Origin: JANMJD01 sp963847945
Lineage (GTDB): Bacteria > Actinomycetota > Acidimicrobiia > Acidimicrobiales > Ilumatobacteraceae
Length of the DNA stretch: 64,000 nucleotides
Reading direction: 5' to 3'
Assembly (NCBI GenBank): GCA_963847945.1
Contig: CAWKBX010000015.1
Coordinates: forward strand, 248,001 to 312,000
The notes below the pieces were generated by a model. It ran no database searches. It worked only from the letters and a program-made list of their open reading frames with translations, and had not been told where the DNA came from. Both the position numbers and the translations under genes were made by a program. Of the stretch, positions 37,251 to 45,799 are shown in pieces; the stretch's first letter is position 1, and every line of letters starts with the position of its first letter.

Positions 37251-37844
37251 TCAGGCCTTCGAGTCGGGCCGCTTCGGGTCGTAGAACATCCCGAGGACCG
37301 CTCCGTAGATCCAGTGCCACAACAGCACAGCAACCGGCAGCTTCCAGTGATCGTTGTTGTTGCCGAAGTTATTGGCCCCGAAGCTGAAGAACCCGAAGCC
37401 CTGCTTGGGTGCGTAGACATACGGGAACAGGAAGCCGAGGCTGACAATCGTCTGCGTCGTGCCGAACACCAAGCCCTTTTGCACACTCTTCATTTTCGGG
37501 AAGAATGTCGGCAGCTTCTTGTACGCCAGGAACGCGAACATCAGTGCGAACACGATGCCATTGGCCATGTGAATCGACTGCCCGAGGAACCAGCTCCCGA
37601 CGTTGCTGAAGGTGCTGGTGCCATCGGCGTTGAAGACCACCGATGCCGGCGAGAACAACAGGCCGTTGTATGCCGGGAACGGCAACGACGGCAAACCGAT
37701 GCCTGGTCCGTAGTACCCCCAGATCGTGCCGATCTGGGTGGCGACGAAGCCGGCGAGCAATGCTCCCTTGACCGGGTTGCGATACACCCAGTTCTGGTAG
37801 CGATCGTCGACGTCGAGCGCGTTTTCGATGTCCCCTGAATCCAT
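37251..37844 (-). CDS. Hypothetical membrane protein, four predicted TM segments
   Basis: 197 residues from ATG 37844, with GGGGGG about 5 bases before the start. Hydrophobic segments at about 24-45, 83-108, 126-147 and 169-190. The loops contain GFGFFSFGANNFGNNN, unusually rich in Phe, Gly and Asn. I do not recognise the family. It is divergent from the SufR-like regulator gene at 38173. Confidence 0.65.
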   Translation of the reverse strand: MDSGDIENALDVDDRYQNWVYRNPVKGALLAGFVATQIGTIWGYYGPGIGLPSLPFPAYNGLLFSPASVVFNADGTSTFSNVGSWFLGQSIHMANGIVFALMFAFLAYKKLPTFFPKMKSVQKGLVFGTTQTIVSLGFLFPYVYAPKQGFGFFSFGANNFGNNNDHWKLPVAVLLWHWIYGAVLGMFYDPKRPDSKA

Positions 37845-38172
37845 TTCAACCCCCCGGTTGTGCGTGACGGGTGTCACGTAGTCCTGAAGGTAGCACCACG
37901 CACCGCGGGGTACGCGAATCGAATCGCTCGGCCGTCGCTACGGCTCGAAGATCGCGTCGCCGCGGCGGAGCCGCACGGCAGTCCGCGAAATGATCGCCAG
38001 CTCGCGGCGGGTCGGCGTCGTGAGCCGCGAGGAACCGGGCCACACCCACCAGGACCAGGGCGGACCTTTCGACGGGCTCTTTTCATAAGCATTCACTTGG
38101 GATATTGACGTTTTACTCGCTCGGCCCGAAATGGTCAAGCGTCTACTTCGGAAATTCGGTATCGTCTTGGTG
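37845..38172. other. 328-bp divergent intergenic region (membrane protein / SufR-like regulator)
   Basis: No gene with recognisable homology was seen here on either strand. The part nearest the regulator (about 38085-38172) is distinctly AT-richer than the rest and contains TTGACG at about 38104, a possible -35 element; no good -10 follows at the normal spacing. Short open frames of 60-80 codons occur on the minus strand but look like noise. Confidence 0.5.
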
Positions 38173-38820
38173 ATGGCCGACCTCACCGATGCCAAGCGCC
38201 GAATCATCGAGCGACTCAAGCGCGTCGAACACTCGACGGCACCGCAGCTGGCCGACGAGTTCGGGCTCACCGATACCGCCATCCGCCAGCATCTCGACTC
38301 GCTCGCCGACTCGGGGCTCGTCGAGCGGACCACTGCGCCAACCGCAGGTCGCGGACGACCGCCGGTGATCTGGCGGCTCACGCCGCTCGCCGCCGACCTG
38401 TTCCCCGATCGCCATGCCGACCTCACCGTCGAGTTGATCGCCTCGATCCGCGAAGCTCTCGGCGGCAATGCCCTCGACCGCGTGATCGCCGCCCGGACCG
38501 AACATCAACTCGCCGCGTATCAGCGTGCGCTCGCATCAACCGCTGACGCATCGACCACCGTCGCGGTCCGCGTGCGGCGATTGGCCGACCTCCGCACCGC
38601 CGAGGGATATGTCGCCGAGTCGGTCGAGCAGCCCAATGGCGACGTGCTGCTGATCGAGCATCATTGCCCGATCTGCGACGCAGCCAGCACGTGCCAAGGC
38701 TTCTGCACCGCCGAACTTCAACTCTTCGAGCGTGCCCTGGGCCCCGATGTCAACGTGGCCCGCGAACAGCATTTGCTCAGCGGCGACACCCGCTGCGCCT
38801 ACCGCATCTCGACGCGATAA
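38173..38820 (+). CDS. SufR-like winged-helix regulator with C-terminal cysteine cluster
   Basis: 215 residues from ATG 38173 (an upstream start at 38131 adds unconserved residues). An N-terminal helix-turn-helix (STAPQLADEFGLTDTAIRQHLDSL) precedes a linker and a C-terminal block HHCPICDAASTCQGFC followed by TRCAY, matching the Fe-S-coordinating region of SufR, a repressor of Fe-S assembly genes. No suf genes are nearby. Instead an ABC-2 exporter begins 42 bases downstream and an unrelated membrane protein lies divergently. Confidence 0.8.
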   Translation: MADLTDAKRRIIERLKRVEHSTAPQLADEFGLTDTAIRQHLDSLADSGLVERTTAPTAGRGRPPVIWRLTPLAADLFPDRHADLTVELIASIREALGGNALDRVIAARTEHQLAAYQRALASTADASTTVAVRVRRLADLRTAEGYVAESVEQPNGDVLLIEHHCPICDAASTCQGFCTAELQLFERALGPDVNVAREQHLLSGDTRCAYRISTR

Positions 38821-38862
38821 CCCCGGCGACCCCGGCCCACCCAACGACTAACGTCACCGGCG

Positions 38863-39648
38863 ATGGGGGCGTATCTGGCCGTGGCCCGGCAATCGTTCCG
38901 CCGCCAGAGCACGTATCGAGCAGCGACCGCAGCCGGCATCTTCACCAACAGCGTGTTCGGCGTCGTCCTTGCTTCGGTGATGGTGGCCGCCTTCCGGGAA
39001 CGACCGAGCATCAACGGGCTGCGGGTCAATGAGGCGGTGACGATGACCTTCTTCGCCCAGGCGATGCTGCTGGTCGTCGGGGCCTTTGGCTGGCGCGAGA
39101 TTGCCGACCGAGTGAAGTCGGGGCAGATCGCCGTCGACCTGCAACGCCCGCTCGATGTCTCGGGATATTGGGGTTCGGTCTTCGTCGGCCAGAGCGCGTA
39201 TTCCCTGCTCGCCCGGGGTATTCCGCCCTTTGTCATCGGCCTGATCTTCTTCGATCTGGTCGTGCCCCGCCAGGCGGCGGCCTGGGCGGGAACCGGAGCG
39301 ACCATCGCAGGGGCGGCGTTTGTGGCGTCGCGCTGGTGGTTCGTCGTCAGCCTCGGGTCGTTCTGGTTGAGCGGCGATAGCCGTGGTGTCATCCAACTGG
39401 GCTCGACGCTCCAATTGCTCGCATCTGGGGCGATCGTCCCCCTGCAATTCTTCTCCGGGCCGCTCGGCACCCTGCTGCGGTGGAGCCCGTTCGCGGCGAT
39501 GTCGCAACTCCCCGCCGAGGTGTTCCTCGAACGCCAGAGCGGCCTCGGCGTCGTCGGAGCGCAACTGGTCTGGGCGACGGCGCTGCACATCGTCGGGTTG
39601 GTCGGCTGGCGGGCATGCGCCCGAAAACTGGTGATCGACGGTGGCTGA
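38863..39648 (+). CDS. ABC-2 type permease (PF06182-like), first subunit
   Basis: 261 residues with about six hydrophobic segments and no signal peptide. The arrangement (two such permeases followed by an ATPase) is typical of the ABC-2 family once called DUF990. The N-terminal amphipathic helix (VARQSFRRQSTYRAA) and the VKSGQIAVDLQRPLD loop, which likely contacts the ATPase, are conserved family traits. It overlaps the second permease by 8 bases. Export substrate unknown. Confidence 0.8.
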   Translation: MGAYLAVARQSFRRQSTYRAATAAGIFTNSVFGVVLASVMVAAFRERPSINGLRVNEAVTMTFFAQAMLLVVGAFGWREIADRVKSGQIAVDLQRPLDVSGYWGSVFVGQSAYSLLARGIPPFVIGLIFFDLVVPRQAAAWAGTGATIAGAAFVASRWWFVVSLGSFWLSGDSRGVIQLGSTLQLLASGAIVPLQFFSGPLGTLLRWSPFAAMSQLPAEVFLERQSGLGVVGAQLVWATALHIVGLVGWRACARKLVIDGG

Positions 39649-40483
39649 CCCCGATGCCATCAGCGCGCTGACTGACCTCGGGCGGGAATTCCGGCTGTTC
39701 GCCCGTTTCGTACGGGCCCGCGTGCGCGGTGAGCTGCAATACCGCGCCGCGTTCGTCTCATTCGTCGTCGCCCAGACCATCGTCACGTTCCTTGATTGCG
39801 TTGCCCTGCTGGCGATCTTCAGCCAGGTCAACACGCTGGGGGGCTGGAACAGGGGCGAAGTATTGTTCATCTATGCCGCCTCGGTGCTGTCGTTCGGGCT
39901 CGCCGACCTGACGTTCGGCGCGGTCGAGTACGCCGCGGTGACCGTGCTCGACGGATCGTTCGATGGGCTACTGATCCGCCCGATGGGGGTACTCACCCAA
40001 CTGCTTGGTCAGTTCTTCGCCCTGCGCCGGATCGGCCGCATCGTGCAGGCCACGATCGTGATGGGTGCCGTGTTCGCCACCGGAGGCGTGAGCATCGCCA
40101 CCCCGGGTCGGTGGTTGTTCGCCGGGACCGCCATCGTCGGGGGCGCGCTGACATTCTCGGCGATCTTCGTGATCACCAACGTGATCGGCTTCTTCATCCC
40201 TGGCGCCCGCGAGGTCGCCAATGCGTTCACCTATGGCGGCTCGACGGTGGCCAGCTATCCGACCCACATCTTCGACTCCTGGCTGCGCCGATTCATGCTG
40301 TGGGTGCTCCCGGCCGGGTTCATCTCGTACGTTCCGGCGATCTACATCCTCAACGCACCCAACCCGATGAGACTCCCCCGCTGGCTGCAACTGACCAGTC
40401 CTCTCGCCTTTGTTCCGTTCGGGCTTGTCGCTGCGGTCGCCTGGCGAGCGGGCGTCCGTCACTACGAATCGACTGGATCGTGA
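39641..40483 (+). CDS. ABC-2 type permease (PF06182-like), second subunit
   Basis: 280 residues from GTG 39641, which overlaps the first permease. Six hydrophobic segments; the loop DGSFDGLLIRPMGVLTQ parallels the ATPase-contact loop of its partner, and YPTHIFDSWLRRFMLWVLPAGF is a family feature near the last membrane segments. The stop overlaps the ATPase ATG (TGATG), so expression is coupled. Confidence 0.8.
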   Translation: MADPDAISALTDLGREFRLFARFVRARVRGELQYRAAFVSFVVAQTIVTFLDCVALLAIFSQVNTLGGWNRGEVLFIYAASVLSFGLADLTFGAVEYAAVTVLDGSFDGLLIRPMGVLTQLLGQFFALRRIGRIVQATIVMGAVFATGGVSIATPGRWLFAGTAIVGGALTFSAIFVITNVIGFFIPGAREVANAFTYGGSTVASYPTHIFDSWLRRFMLWVLPAGFISYVPAIYILNAPNPMRLPRWLQLTSPLAFVPFGLVAAVAWRAGVRHYESTGS

Positions 40484-41514
40484 TGAGCTCTGAAGACTCG
40501 ACCGCCGAGCACTCGATCGATACCTCGGCCGCTGGCTCCTCGATCGACCCGGTGATTGTCACCGACGGCCTCCGCAAGACGTTCGTCCGCCGCACCAAAG
40601 CCGGCTGGCTCCGACGCTCGCGATCTGATGTCACAGCAGTCGCCGACATATCGGTGACGGTTCAACGCGGCGAGATGGTCGGCTACATCGGCCCGAATGG
40701 TGCGGGGAAGTCGACGACGATCAAGATGCTCAGCGGCATCCTGCAGCCCTCGGGCGGCACCGTGCGGGTCGCCGGCATGGTACCGATCGACCAACGCCGT
40801 CAGTTGGCTCGCCGGATCGGGGTGGTGTTCGGGCAACGTTCGACGCTGTGGTGGGACTTGCCGCTTGGCGAGACGTTCGACCTGCTCAGGCACATCTATC
40901 GCGTCGAACCAGCCCGCCATCGGGCCAACGTCGAGTGGTACACCGAGCTGCTCGATCTCGGGCCGTTGTTGGCTGTGCCGGTGCGGCAGTTGTCGCTCGG
41001 CCAACGGATGCGGGGCGAGATCACCGCCGCGTTGCTCCACGACCCCGAAGTGCTGTTCCTCGACGAGCCGACGATCGGGCTCGACGTCGTGTCGAAGCAT
41101 GCCGTTCGCGGCGCGTTGGCGACGATGAACCGTGAACGTGGGGTGACCGTCGTGTTGACCACCCACGATCTGGCCGACGTCGAGGAACTCTGCTCGCGAT
41201 TGGCGATCATCGACCACGGCCGGGTGATCTTCGACGGACCACTCGACCGGTTGATGGCCAAGCACGGCGACCAACGCACCCTCGTCGTCGAACTCGATCG
41301 GCCGCAGCCGGCCCTCGTCGTCGCCGGACTGGAGTGCTTTCGCATCGAAGGCCCGCGCCAGTGGTTGCGCTTCTCCCGCCGGTCGATGACGGCAGCCGAG
41401 GCCTTCGCCGCCGCTGCCGCAATGGCGGTGATCCGCGACATCACCATCGAGGAGCCCGAGATCGAGGAGATCGTCCGTCGCATCTACGTCGGACGGGCCG
41501 AGCCAGCCACATAG
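40483..41514 (+). CDS. ABC transporter ATP-binding protein of the ABC-2 exporter
   Basis: 343 residues from ATG 40483. Walker A GPNGAGKST, signature LSLGQRMRGEI, Walker B VLFLDEPTIGLD and the H-loop His in TTHD are all present, so it should be active. The C-terminal 90 residues are the extension usual in this exporter class. With the two upstream permeases it forms a complete exporter. Confidence 0.92.
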   Translation: MSSEDSTAEHSIDTSAAGSSIDPVIVTDGLRKTFVRRTKAGWLRRSRSDVTAVADISVTVQRGEMVGYIGPNGAGKSTTIKMLSGILQPSGGTVRVAGMVPIDQRRQLARRIGVVFGQRSTLWWDLPLGETFDLLRHIYRVEPARHRANVEWYTELLDLGPLLAVPVRQLSLGQRMRGEITAALLHDPEVLFLDEPTIGLDVVSKHAVRGALATMNRERGVTVVLTTHDLADVEELCSRLAIIDHGRVIFDGPLDRLMAKHGDQRTLVVELDRPQPALVVAGLECFRIEGPRQWLRFSRRSMTAAEAFAAAAAMAVIRDITIEEPEIEEIVRRIYVGRAEPAT

Positions 41515-41558
41515 TCGCGATCGTCACCTCAGGAGATTTCCCGAATAGCGTTGCATCA

Positions 41559-41588
41559 CGATCAGTAACGATATATCGTTATTGATCG
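41559..41588. promoter_or_regulatory. 30-bp near-perfect palindrome, probable PadR operator
   Basis: Outer arms CGATCA (41559-41564) and TGATCG (41583-41588) flank a perfect 16-base palindrome TAACGATATATCGTTA (41566-41581), with one unpaired base on each side. It lies 24 bases upstream of the padR start and 44 bases after the ABC ATPase stop, in the only AT-rich patch of that spacer. Size and AT-rich centre suit a dimeric PadR regulator acting on its own promoter. Confidence 0.7.
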
Positions 41589-41612
41589 TTGTCAACGAAA
41601 GGGGCTGCACCA

Positions 41613-42212
41613 ATGCGACCTGACCATGAACATCATCACCACCCAGACCGACCCCGAGGCCGGGGCCGAGGCCGGCGGGACATCGACGAGGCGCCATTCG
41701 GGGAACGCAAGTGGTCCCGCCCAGGTCGACGCGACCACGGACCTGGCTTCGACGGCCCACCCCCGTTCGGCCCACGACGCATGCGCCGGGGTGACATCCG
41801 CACCGCAGTGCTGTCCACCCTGCAGGACGGCCCGGGTCACGGCTACGAGCTGATGACCAGGCTCTCCGAGCGCAGCGGCGGTCGGTGGCGGCCGAGCCCG
41901 GGCAGCATCTATCCGATGCTTCAGGCGCTGCAGGACGAAGGACTCGTCACGTCGACCGAGGCCGACGGCAAGCGCGTCTTCGAATTGACCGAGACCGGTC
42001 GGACCGCCGCAGCCGAACGAGCAGAGGCCGGTCCGAACCCCTGGGACATCGGCGCCGACGACGACCGCCACAAGCTTCGCCATGCCCTCGTCCAACTCGC
42101 CGCCGCGATCAAGCAGATCAGCATGACCGATTCCCCCGAAATCCATGAGCGAGCCGAGGCGATCGTCACCGACGCCCGCCGCAAGCTCTACCAACTCCTC
42201 GCCGAGGCATGA
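41613..42212 (+). CDS. PadR family transcriptional regulator
   Basis: 199 residues from ATG 41613, with AAAGGGG upstream; a TTG at 41589 would begin right at the operator's edge. The winged helix (IRTAVLSTLQDGPGHGYELM, SPGSIYPMLQALQDEGLV) is preceded by a 50-residue extension rich in His, Arg, Pro and Gly, beginning with HEHHHHP, which might bind metal. A C-terminal helical dimerisation region follows. It most likely represses itself and possibly the adjoining exporter. Confidence 0.88.
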   Translation: MRPDHEHHHHPDRPRGRGRGRRDIDEAPFGERKWSRPGRRDHGPGFDGPPPFGPRRMRRGDIRTAVLSTLQDGPGHGYELMTRLSERSGGRWRPSPGSIYPMLQALQDEGLVTSTEADGKRVFELTETGRTAAAERAEAGPNPWDIGADDDRHKLRHALVQLAAAIKQISMTDSPEIHERAEAIVTDARRKLYQLLAEA

Positions 42213-42327
42213 GCGCAGCGAGTGCCGGGCGGTCGAGCGACGGCCAGGGAGCCGAACGGAGATCGGATCGGAGGGCGCAGCCCCCAGAAGTACAGGCATC
42301 ACGCAGCGAGAGGTGAAAGCCACGCGG

Positions 42328-42367
42328 TATGATCGATTTTGTGCGGGTACAAAGACCGGTCTGTACC
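42328..42367 (+). promoter_or_regulatory. Candidate promoter (-10 TATGAT) with overlapping palindrome before the aminotransferase
   Basis: TATGAT at 42328-42333 is a good -10 hexamer in otherwise GC-rich sequence. About 13 bases further on, AGACCGGTCT (42353-42362) is a perfect palindrome, enclosed by GGTAC (42346-42350) and GTACC (42363-42367). This places an operator-like element over the expected start of transcription, 30 bases before the start codon. No clear -35 was found. Confidence 0.45.
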
Positions 42368-42396
42368 AGGGGCTGCGGAACAATTACGATGGTCGT

Positions 42397-43749
42397 ATGA
42401 CTTCGCTTGAGGCTCGTCCTTCCGCCGCGTTCGTGAACGATCGCGCCCATGTGTTCCATTCGTGGTCGGCCCAGGGGTCGCTCAATCCACTCGTCGTCGC
42501 CGGCGGAGAGGGTTCGTACTTCTGGGATGAGGACGGCAATCGCTTCCTCGACTTCTCATCACAGCTGGTCAACCTGAACATCGGGCATCAGCACCCCAAG
42601 ATGGTCGCCGCCATCCAGGAGTACGCCGGCAAGTTATGCACGGTCGCCCCGTTCCATGCCAACGACGCCCGTAGCGAGGCCGCCCGGCTGATCGCCGAGG
42701 TGGCCCCCGGCGATTTGGACATGGTCTTCTTCACCAACGGCGGTGCCGAGGCGACCGAGAACGCGATGCGGATGGCACGTCTGCATACCGGCCGCTTCAA
42801 GGTGCTCAACACCTATCGGTCGTACCACGGCGCCACCGGCGGCTCGATCCAGTTGACCGGGGACCCCCGCCGCTGGCCGAGCGAGCCGGGCTTCCCCGGC
42901 ATCGTCAAGTTCTGGGGTCCCTACCCATACCGCTCGCCGTTCCACTCCGAGAGCGACGTACAAGAGACCGAGCGGGCACTGCACCACCTTGAGCAGGTGC
43001 TGATGGTCGAAGGTCCGACCACGGTGGCGGCGATCATCCTCGAAACCGTCGTCGGCACCAACGGCATCCTCGTGCCGCCCCCCGGCTACCTGCAGGGCGT
43101 GCGCGACCTGTGCACCAAATACGGCATCGTGATGGTCGCCGACGAGGTGATGGCCGGGTTCGCCCGCTGCGGCGAGTGGTTCGCCGTCGATCACTGGGAC
43201 GTCGTTCCCGACCTGATCTGCTTCGCCAAGGGCTCGAACTCGGGCTACCTGCCGATCGGCGGCGTGATCATCAGCCGCACCATCGCCGACACGTTCCGGG
43301 ACAAGCCGTACCCCGGCGGCCTGACCTACTCGGGCCATCCCCTGGCCTGTGCCTCGGTGGTCGCCTCGATCAACCTGATGAAGGAAGAGAAGGTCGTCGA
43401 GCACTCCCGTTGGCTCGGCGAGGCGGTCATCGGCCCGGAGCTCGCGGCGATGCGCGAGAAGCATTCGTCGATCGGCGAGGTCCGCGGCCTGGGCACGTTC
43501 TGGGCCATCGAACTGGTCCGCAACCGCGACACTCGCGAGGGCTACGTGCCGTTCAACGCGGCCGGGGCCGAGGCCGCGCCGATGATGGAACTCGCTGCCG
43601 CCTGCAAGGCCCGTGGCTTGTGGCCGTTCACCCACTTCAACCGCATCCACGTCGTACCCCCGTGCAACACCCCCGAAGCCGATGTGCGCGCCGGCTTGGC
43701 AATCATCGACGAAGTCCTCGATATCGCCGACGCCAACTACACGGGCTGA
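42397..43749 (+). CDS. Class III aminotransferase (omega-amino acid type)
   Basis: 450 residues from ATG 42397; a longer in-frame start at 42145 overlaps padR and is unconserved. PLP-dependent. The lysine is in CFAKGSNSGYLPIGGV, and the aspartate pairing with the pyridine N in MVADEVMAGFARCGEW; FFTNGGAEATENAMRMAR is the cofactor-phosphate loop. It is closest in appearance to taurine/beta-alanine:pyruvate aminotransferases, but the amino donor cannot be named from sequence. Confidence 0.88.
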   Translation: MTSLEARPSAAFVNDRAHVFHSWSAQGSLNPLVVAGGEGSYFWDEDGNRFLDFSSQLVNLNIGHQHPKMVAAIQEYAGKLCTVAPFHANDARSEAARLIAEVAPGDLDMVFFTNGGAEATENAMRMARLHTGRFKVLNTYRSYHGATGGSIQLTGDPRRWPSEPGFPGIVKFWGPYPYRSPFHSESDVQETERALHHLEQVLMVEGPTTVAAIILETVVGTNGILVPPPGYLQGVRDLCTKYGIVMVADEVMAGFARCGEWFAVDHWDVVPDLICFAKGSNSGYLPIGGVIISRTIADTFRDKPYPGGLTYSGHPLACASVVASINLMKEEKVVEHSRWLGEAVIGPELAAMREKHSSIGEVRGLGTFWAIELVRNRDTREGYVPFNAAGAEAAPMMELAAACKARGLWPFTHFNRIHVVPPCNTPEADVRAGLAIIDEVLDIADANYTG

Positions 43750-43769
43750 ACACCCATCACAACGGACCG

Positions 43770-45149
43770 CTATGTCGGCGGGGTGTAGATCGCCCCGCCG
43801 ACATCAGCCGACCAGCTTCCGACGATCACGACGCCCGATGGCGTGTCGAGCGCGGTGCCGCTGAACTCGGCCCCGCCGCCGTTCCAATCGGTAATCCACG
43901 AGTCGCTCGGCTCGTCGTAGACCATCGCCGCCCCCTTGAAAAACACGATGAGGCGAGGGTCGGTCCACAGTGGAGTCGCGCCGGGATGAGCCGGGCCGTC
44001 GGCCAGATCGCGCCACATGTCGGTGACCGGGTTGTATGCCGCGCCATCGCCGTGGGCGAACATCCCGTTGCCGTCCCCCGATCGTCCGGCGACGATCAGC
44101 ATCTCGGTACCGGTCCACACTCCGCCAACCTGCCGGGCCGCCAGCGGCGACCGTGCGATGTCGCGCCACGTTGCGGTGACGGGGTTGTAGGCGACTCCCG
44201 TGTCTGTCTCGCCCCCTGGATACGCTCCACCCCAGACCAGCCACTCCGTCCCGGTCCATACCGAGGCGCCGTTCCGCCGACGGCGAGCAGGCCCGTCAGT
44301 CAAGCCGCGCCACACATTTGTCTCCGGGTTGTACGCCATCGGTTGGGCATCTCCATTCGACGGCCAGACGAGTAGCTCGGTGCCAGTCCATGCCGATGGC
44401 GACTCGGCTGAGAACACGCCATCCGGCGGAGCTGCGAGCGTGCGCCAACTGTCGGTGACCGGGTTGTAGGCGATGCCGCCGGAGACCGGCAAGCTGCCGT
44501 CGGGGTGATCGCCCCCAATAACCAACATCTCAGTACCCGTCCACACGGCCAGGCTGTTGACCGCTTGGAACTCGAGAGGATCGGCGATCGGGCGCCAGGT
44601 ATCGGTCGACGGTGAATAGGCAACAGCCTCGCGGCGCACTTCGGAGGTGAGAACCAGCTGGTCATCGACGATCCGCCCACCAACCACCAGTACCTCGCGT
44701 CCGTCCCACACCGCGGCGGGGTCCGCCGTCGCACCCCGCGGGTCGGCGGAGATCTGGTCCCAGGATCCGTCGGTCGAAATCGAGGGTGGCGGTGACACGG
44801 TGAGTACCGATCCGAGCGGCTCCGCCAGAGTCGTCGCCAGGACCGTCTCCGACGGAACAGCCAACGCCGTGCTGGTCTCGGGCAGTGTCGAGGCCACCGG
44901 AGACACGCCCGACGTCGGCTCGAGCGAGTCGGGCCGACTCGACACGTTCATCGCGATCACACCCACCGTGAGCGCAGCAAGTCCAACGCAGGTCCCCGTC
45001 GCCGCCAGGCGTCGACGTCGCTGGCGCCGCCGTCCGGCACGGGCAGCCCCCGCCATTACCATCGATGAATCGGCCACCGCAACGCGGTCGACCGAGCCGA
45101 GGTGGGTGCGCAGGCGGGCTTCAAGATCATCGTCGAGATGCTGAGTCAT
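43770..45149 (-). CDS. Membrane-anchored kelch beta-propeller protein, candidate anti-sigma factor
   Basis: 459 residues. An N-terminal cytoplasmic segment of 45 residues is followed by a basic patch, one TM segment (about 48-68), an S/T/P-rich linker and an extracytoplasmic six-bladed propeller. Each blade has WTGTEMLVxGG followed about 30 residues later by AYNPVTDxWR. ATG 45149 overlaps the ECF sigma stop (ATGA), the usual arrangement for sigma/anti-sigma pairs. The N-terminal segment lacks an obvious zinc-type anti-sigma motif (HxxxCxxC), so the anti-sigma role is inferred from context. Confidence 0.8.
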   Translation of the reverse strand: MTQHLDDDLEARLRTHLGSVDRVAVADSSMVMAGAARAGRRRQRRRRLAATGTCVGLAALTVGVIAMNVSSRPDSLEPTSGVSPVASTLPETSTALAVPSETVLATTLAEPLGSVLTVSPPPSISTDGSWDQISADPRGATADPAAVWDGREVLVVGGRIVDDQLVLTSEVRREAVAYSPSTDTWRPIADPLEFQAVNSLAVWTGTEMLVIGGDHPDGSLPVSGGIAYNPVTDSWRTLAAPPDGVFSAESPSAWTGTELLVWPSNGDAQPMAYNPETNVWRGLTDGPARRRRNGASVWTGTEWLVWGGAYPGGETDTGVAYNPVTATWRDIARSPLAARQVGGVWTGTEMLIVAGRSGDGNGMFAHGDGAAYNPVTDMWRDLADGPAHPGATPLWTDPRLIVFFKGAAMVYDEPSDSWITDWNGGGAEFSGTALDTPSGVVIVGSWSADVGGAIYTPPT

Positions 45150-45685
45150 GACTCCTCCAGAGTCGCCAGGTCGCGGCGGAGTTGCTCCAACGCCCGCGAC
45201 AATTGGGACTTCACCGTGCCGAGCGAGATGTCGAGCACACCGGCGATGGCGGCTTCCGATAGATCGTCGTAGAACCGCAGCACGACGACGGCCCGTCGGC
45301 GGGCCGGCAACTTCGCCAACGCCCGCAGGGTCAGATCCCGCCCCGTGGCGGTCGATTCGGTGTCCACCATCGGCGCCAGCCAGTCGAGGGCGTGATGATC
45401 CCGCTGACGGCCCATCGCCCGCCGACGCCAGCGCCGACTAGCCAGGTTGACCATCACCCGCCGTAGATAGGCCGGGCAGTCGTCCACCGCTCCGGCCCGC
45501 CAGCGGGGCAACGTCCGGGCAATGGCCTCGGCGACCAGATCGTCGGCTTCATCGGGATCGCCGACCAGCAGCCGGGCGATCCGTTGGACCCGCGCCAGTT
45601 CGCCCCCGAGCATCGTGACGAAGTCATCGTCGGCCAGCGAGCCAACGACTACCGGCACATCCCGGGTCGACGCCATCTCGTCCAT
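45146..45685 (-). CDS. ECF-type RNA polymerase sigma factor (SigE-family-like)
   Basis: 179 residues from the start at 45685 (an ATG nine bases on is possible). Region 2 (RIARLLVGDPDEADDLVAEA) and region 4 (LPARRRAVVVLRFYDDLSEAAIAGVL, SLGTVKSQLSRALEQLR) are both present with no extra domain. It is coupled to the kelch protein downstream. Target promoters cannot be read from this window. Confidence 0.93.
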   Translation of the reverse strand: MDEMASTRDVPVVVGSLADDDFVTMLGGELARVQRIARLLVGDPDEADDLVAEAIARTLPRWRAGAVDDCPAYLRRVMVNLASRRWRRRAMGRQRDHHALDWLAPMVDTESTATGRDLTLRALAKLPARRRAVVVLRFYDDLSEAAIAGVLDISLGTVKSQLSRALEQLRRDLATLEES

Positions 45686-45799
45686 ACCGCATTAGAGCAT
45701 CCGCGTCCCCGAATGGTTGCTCGACAATTGTCGAGCAGCGACGGCCGGGTGCCCCAACGGCCGCTCGCGATCGGAGACCCTCCCAGTAACGTCGCGCCG

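Noticed and set aside
37846..38092. Short minus-strand open frames in the divergent spacer
   Set aside because: Arg/Pro/Ala-rich, no domain, no convincing ribosome binding site; treated as non-coding.
39796..40482. Upstream extension of the ABC ATPase
   Set aside because: It overlaps the second permease in another frame and has no homology; ATG 40483 overlaps the permease stop as expected.
43110..44375. 421-codon plus-strand frame
   Set aside because: Out of frame with the aminotransferase and antisense to the kelch gene; no conserved motif.
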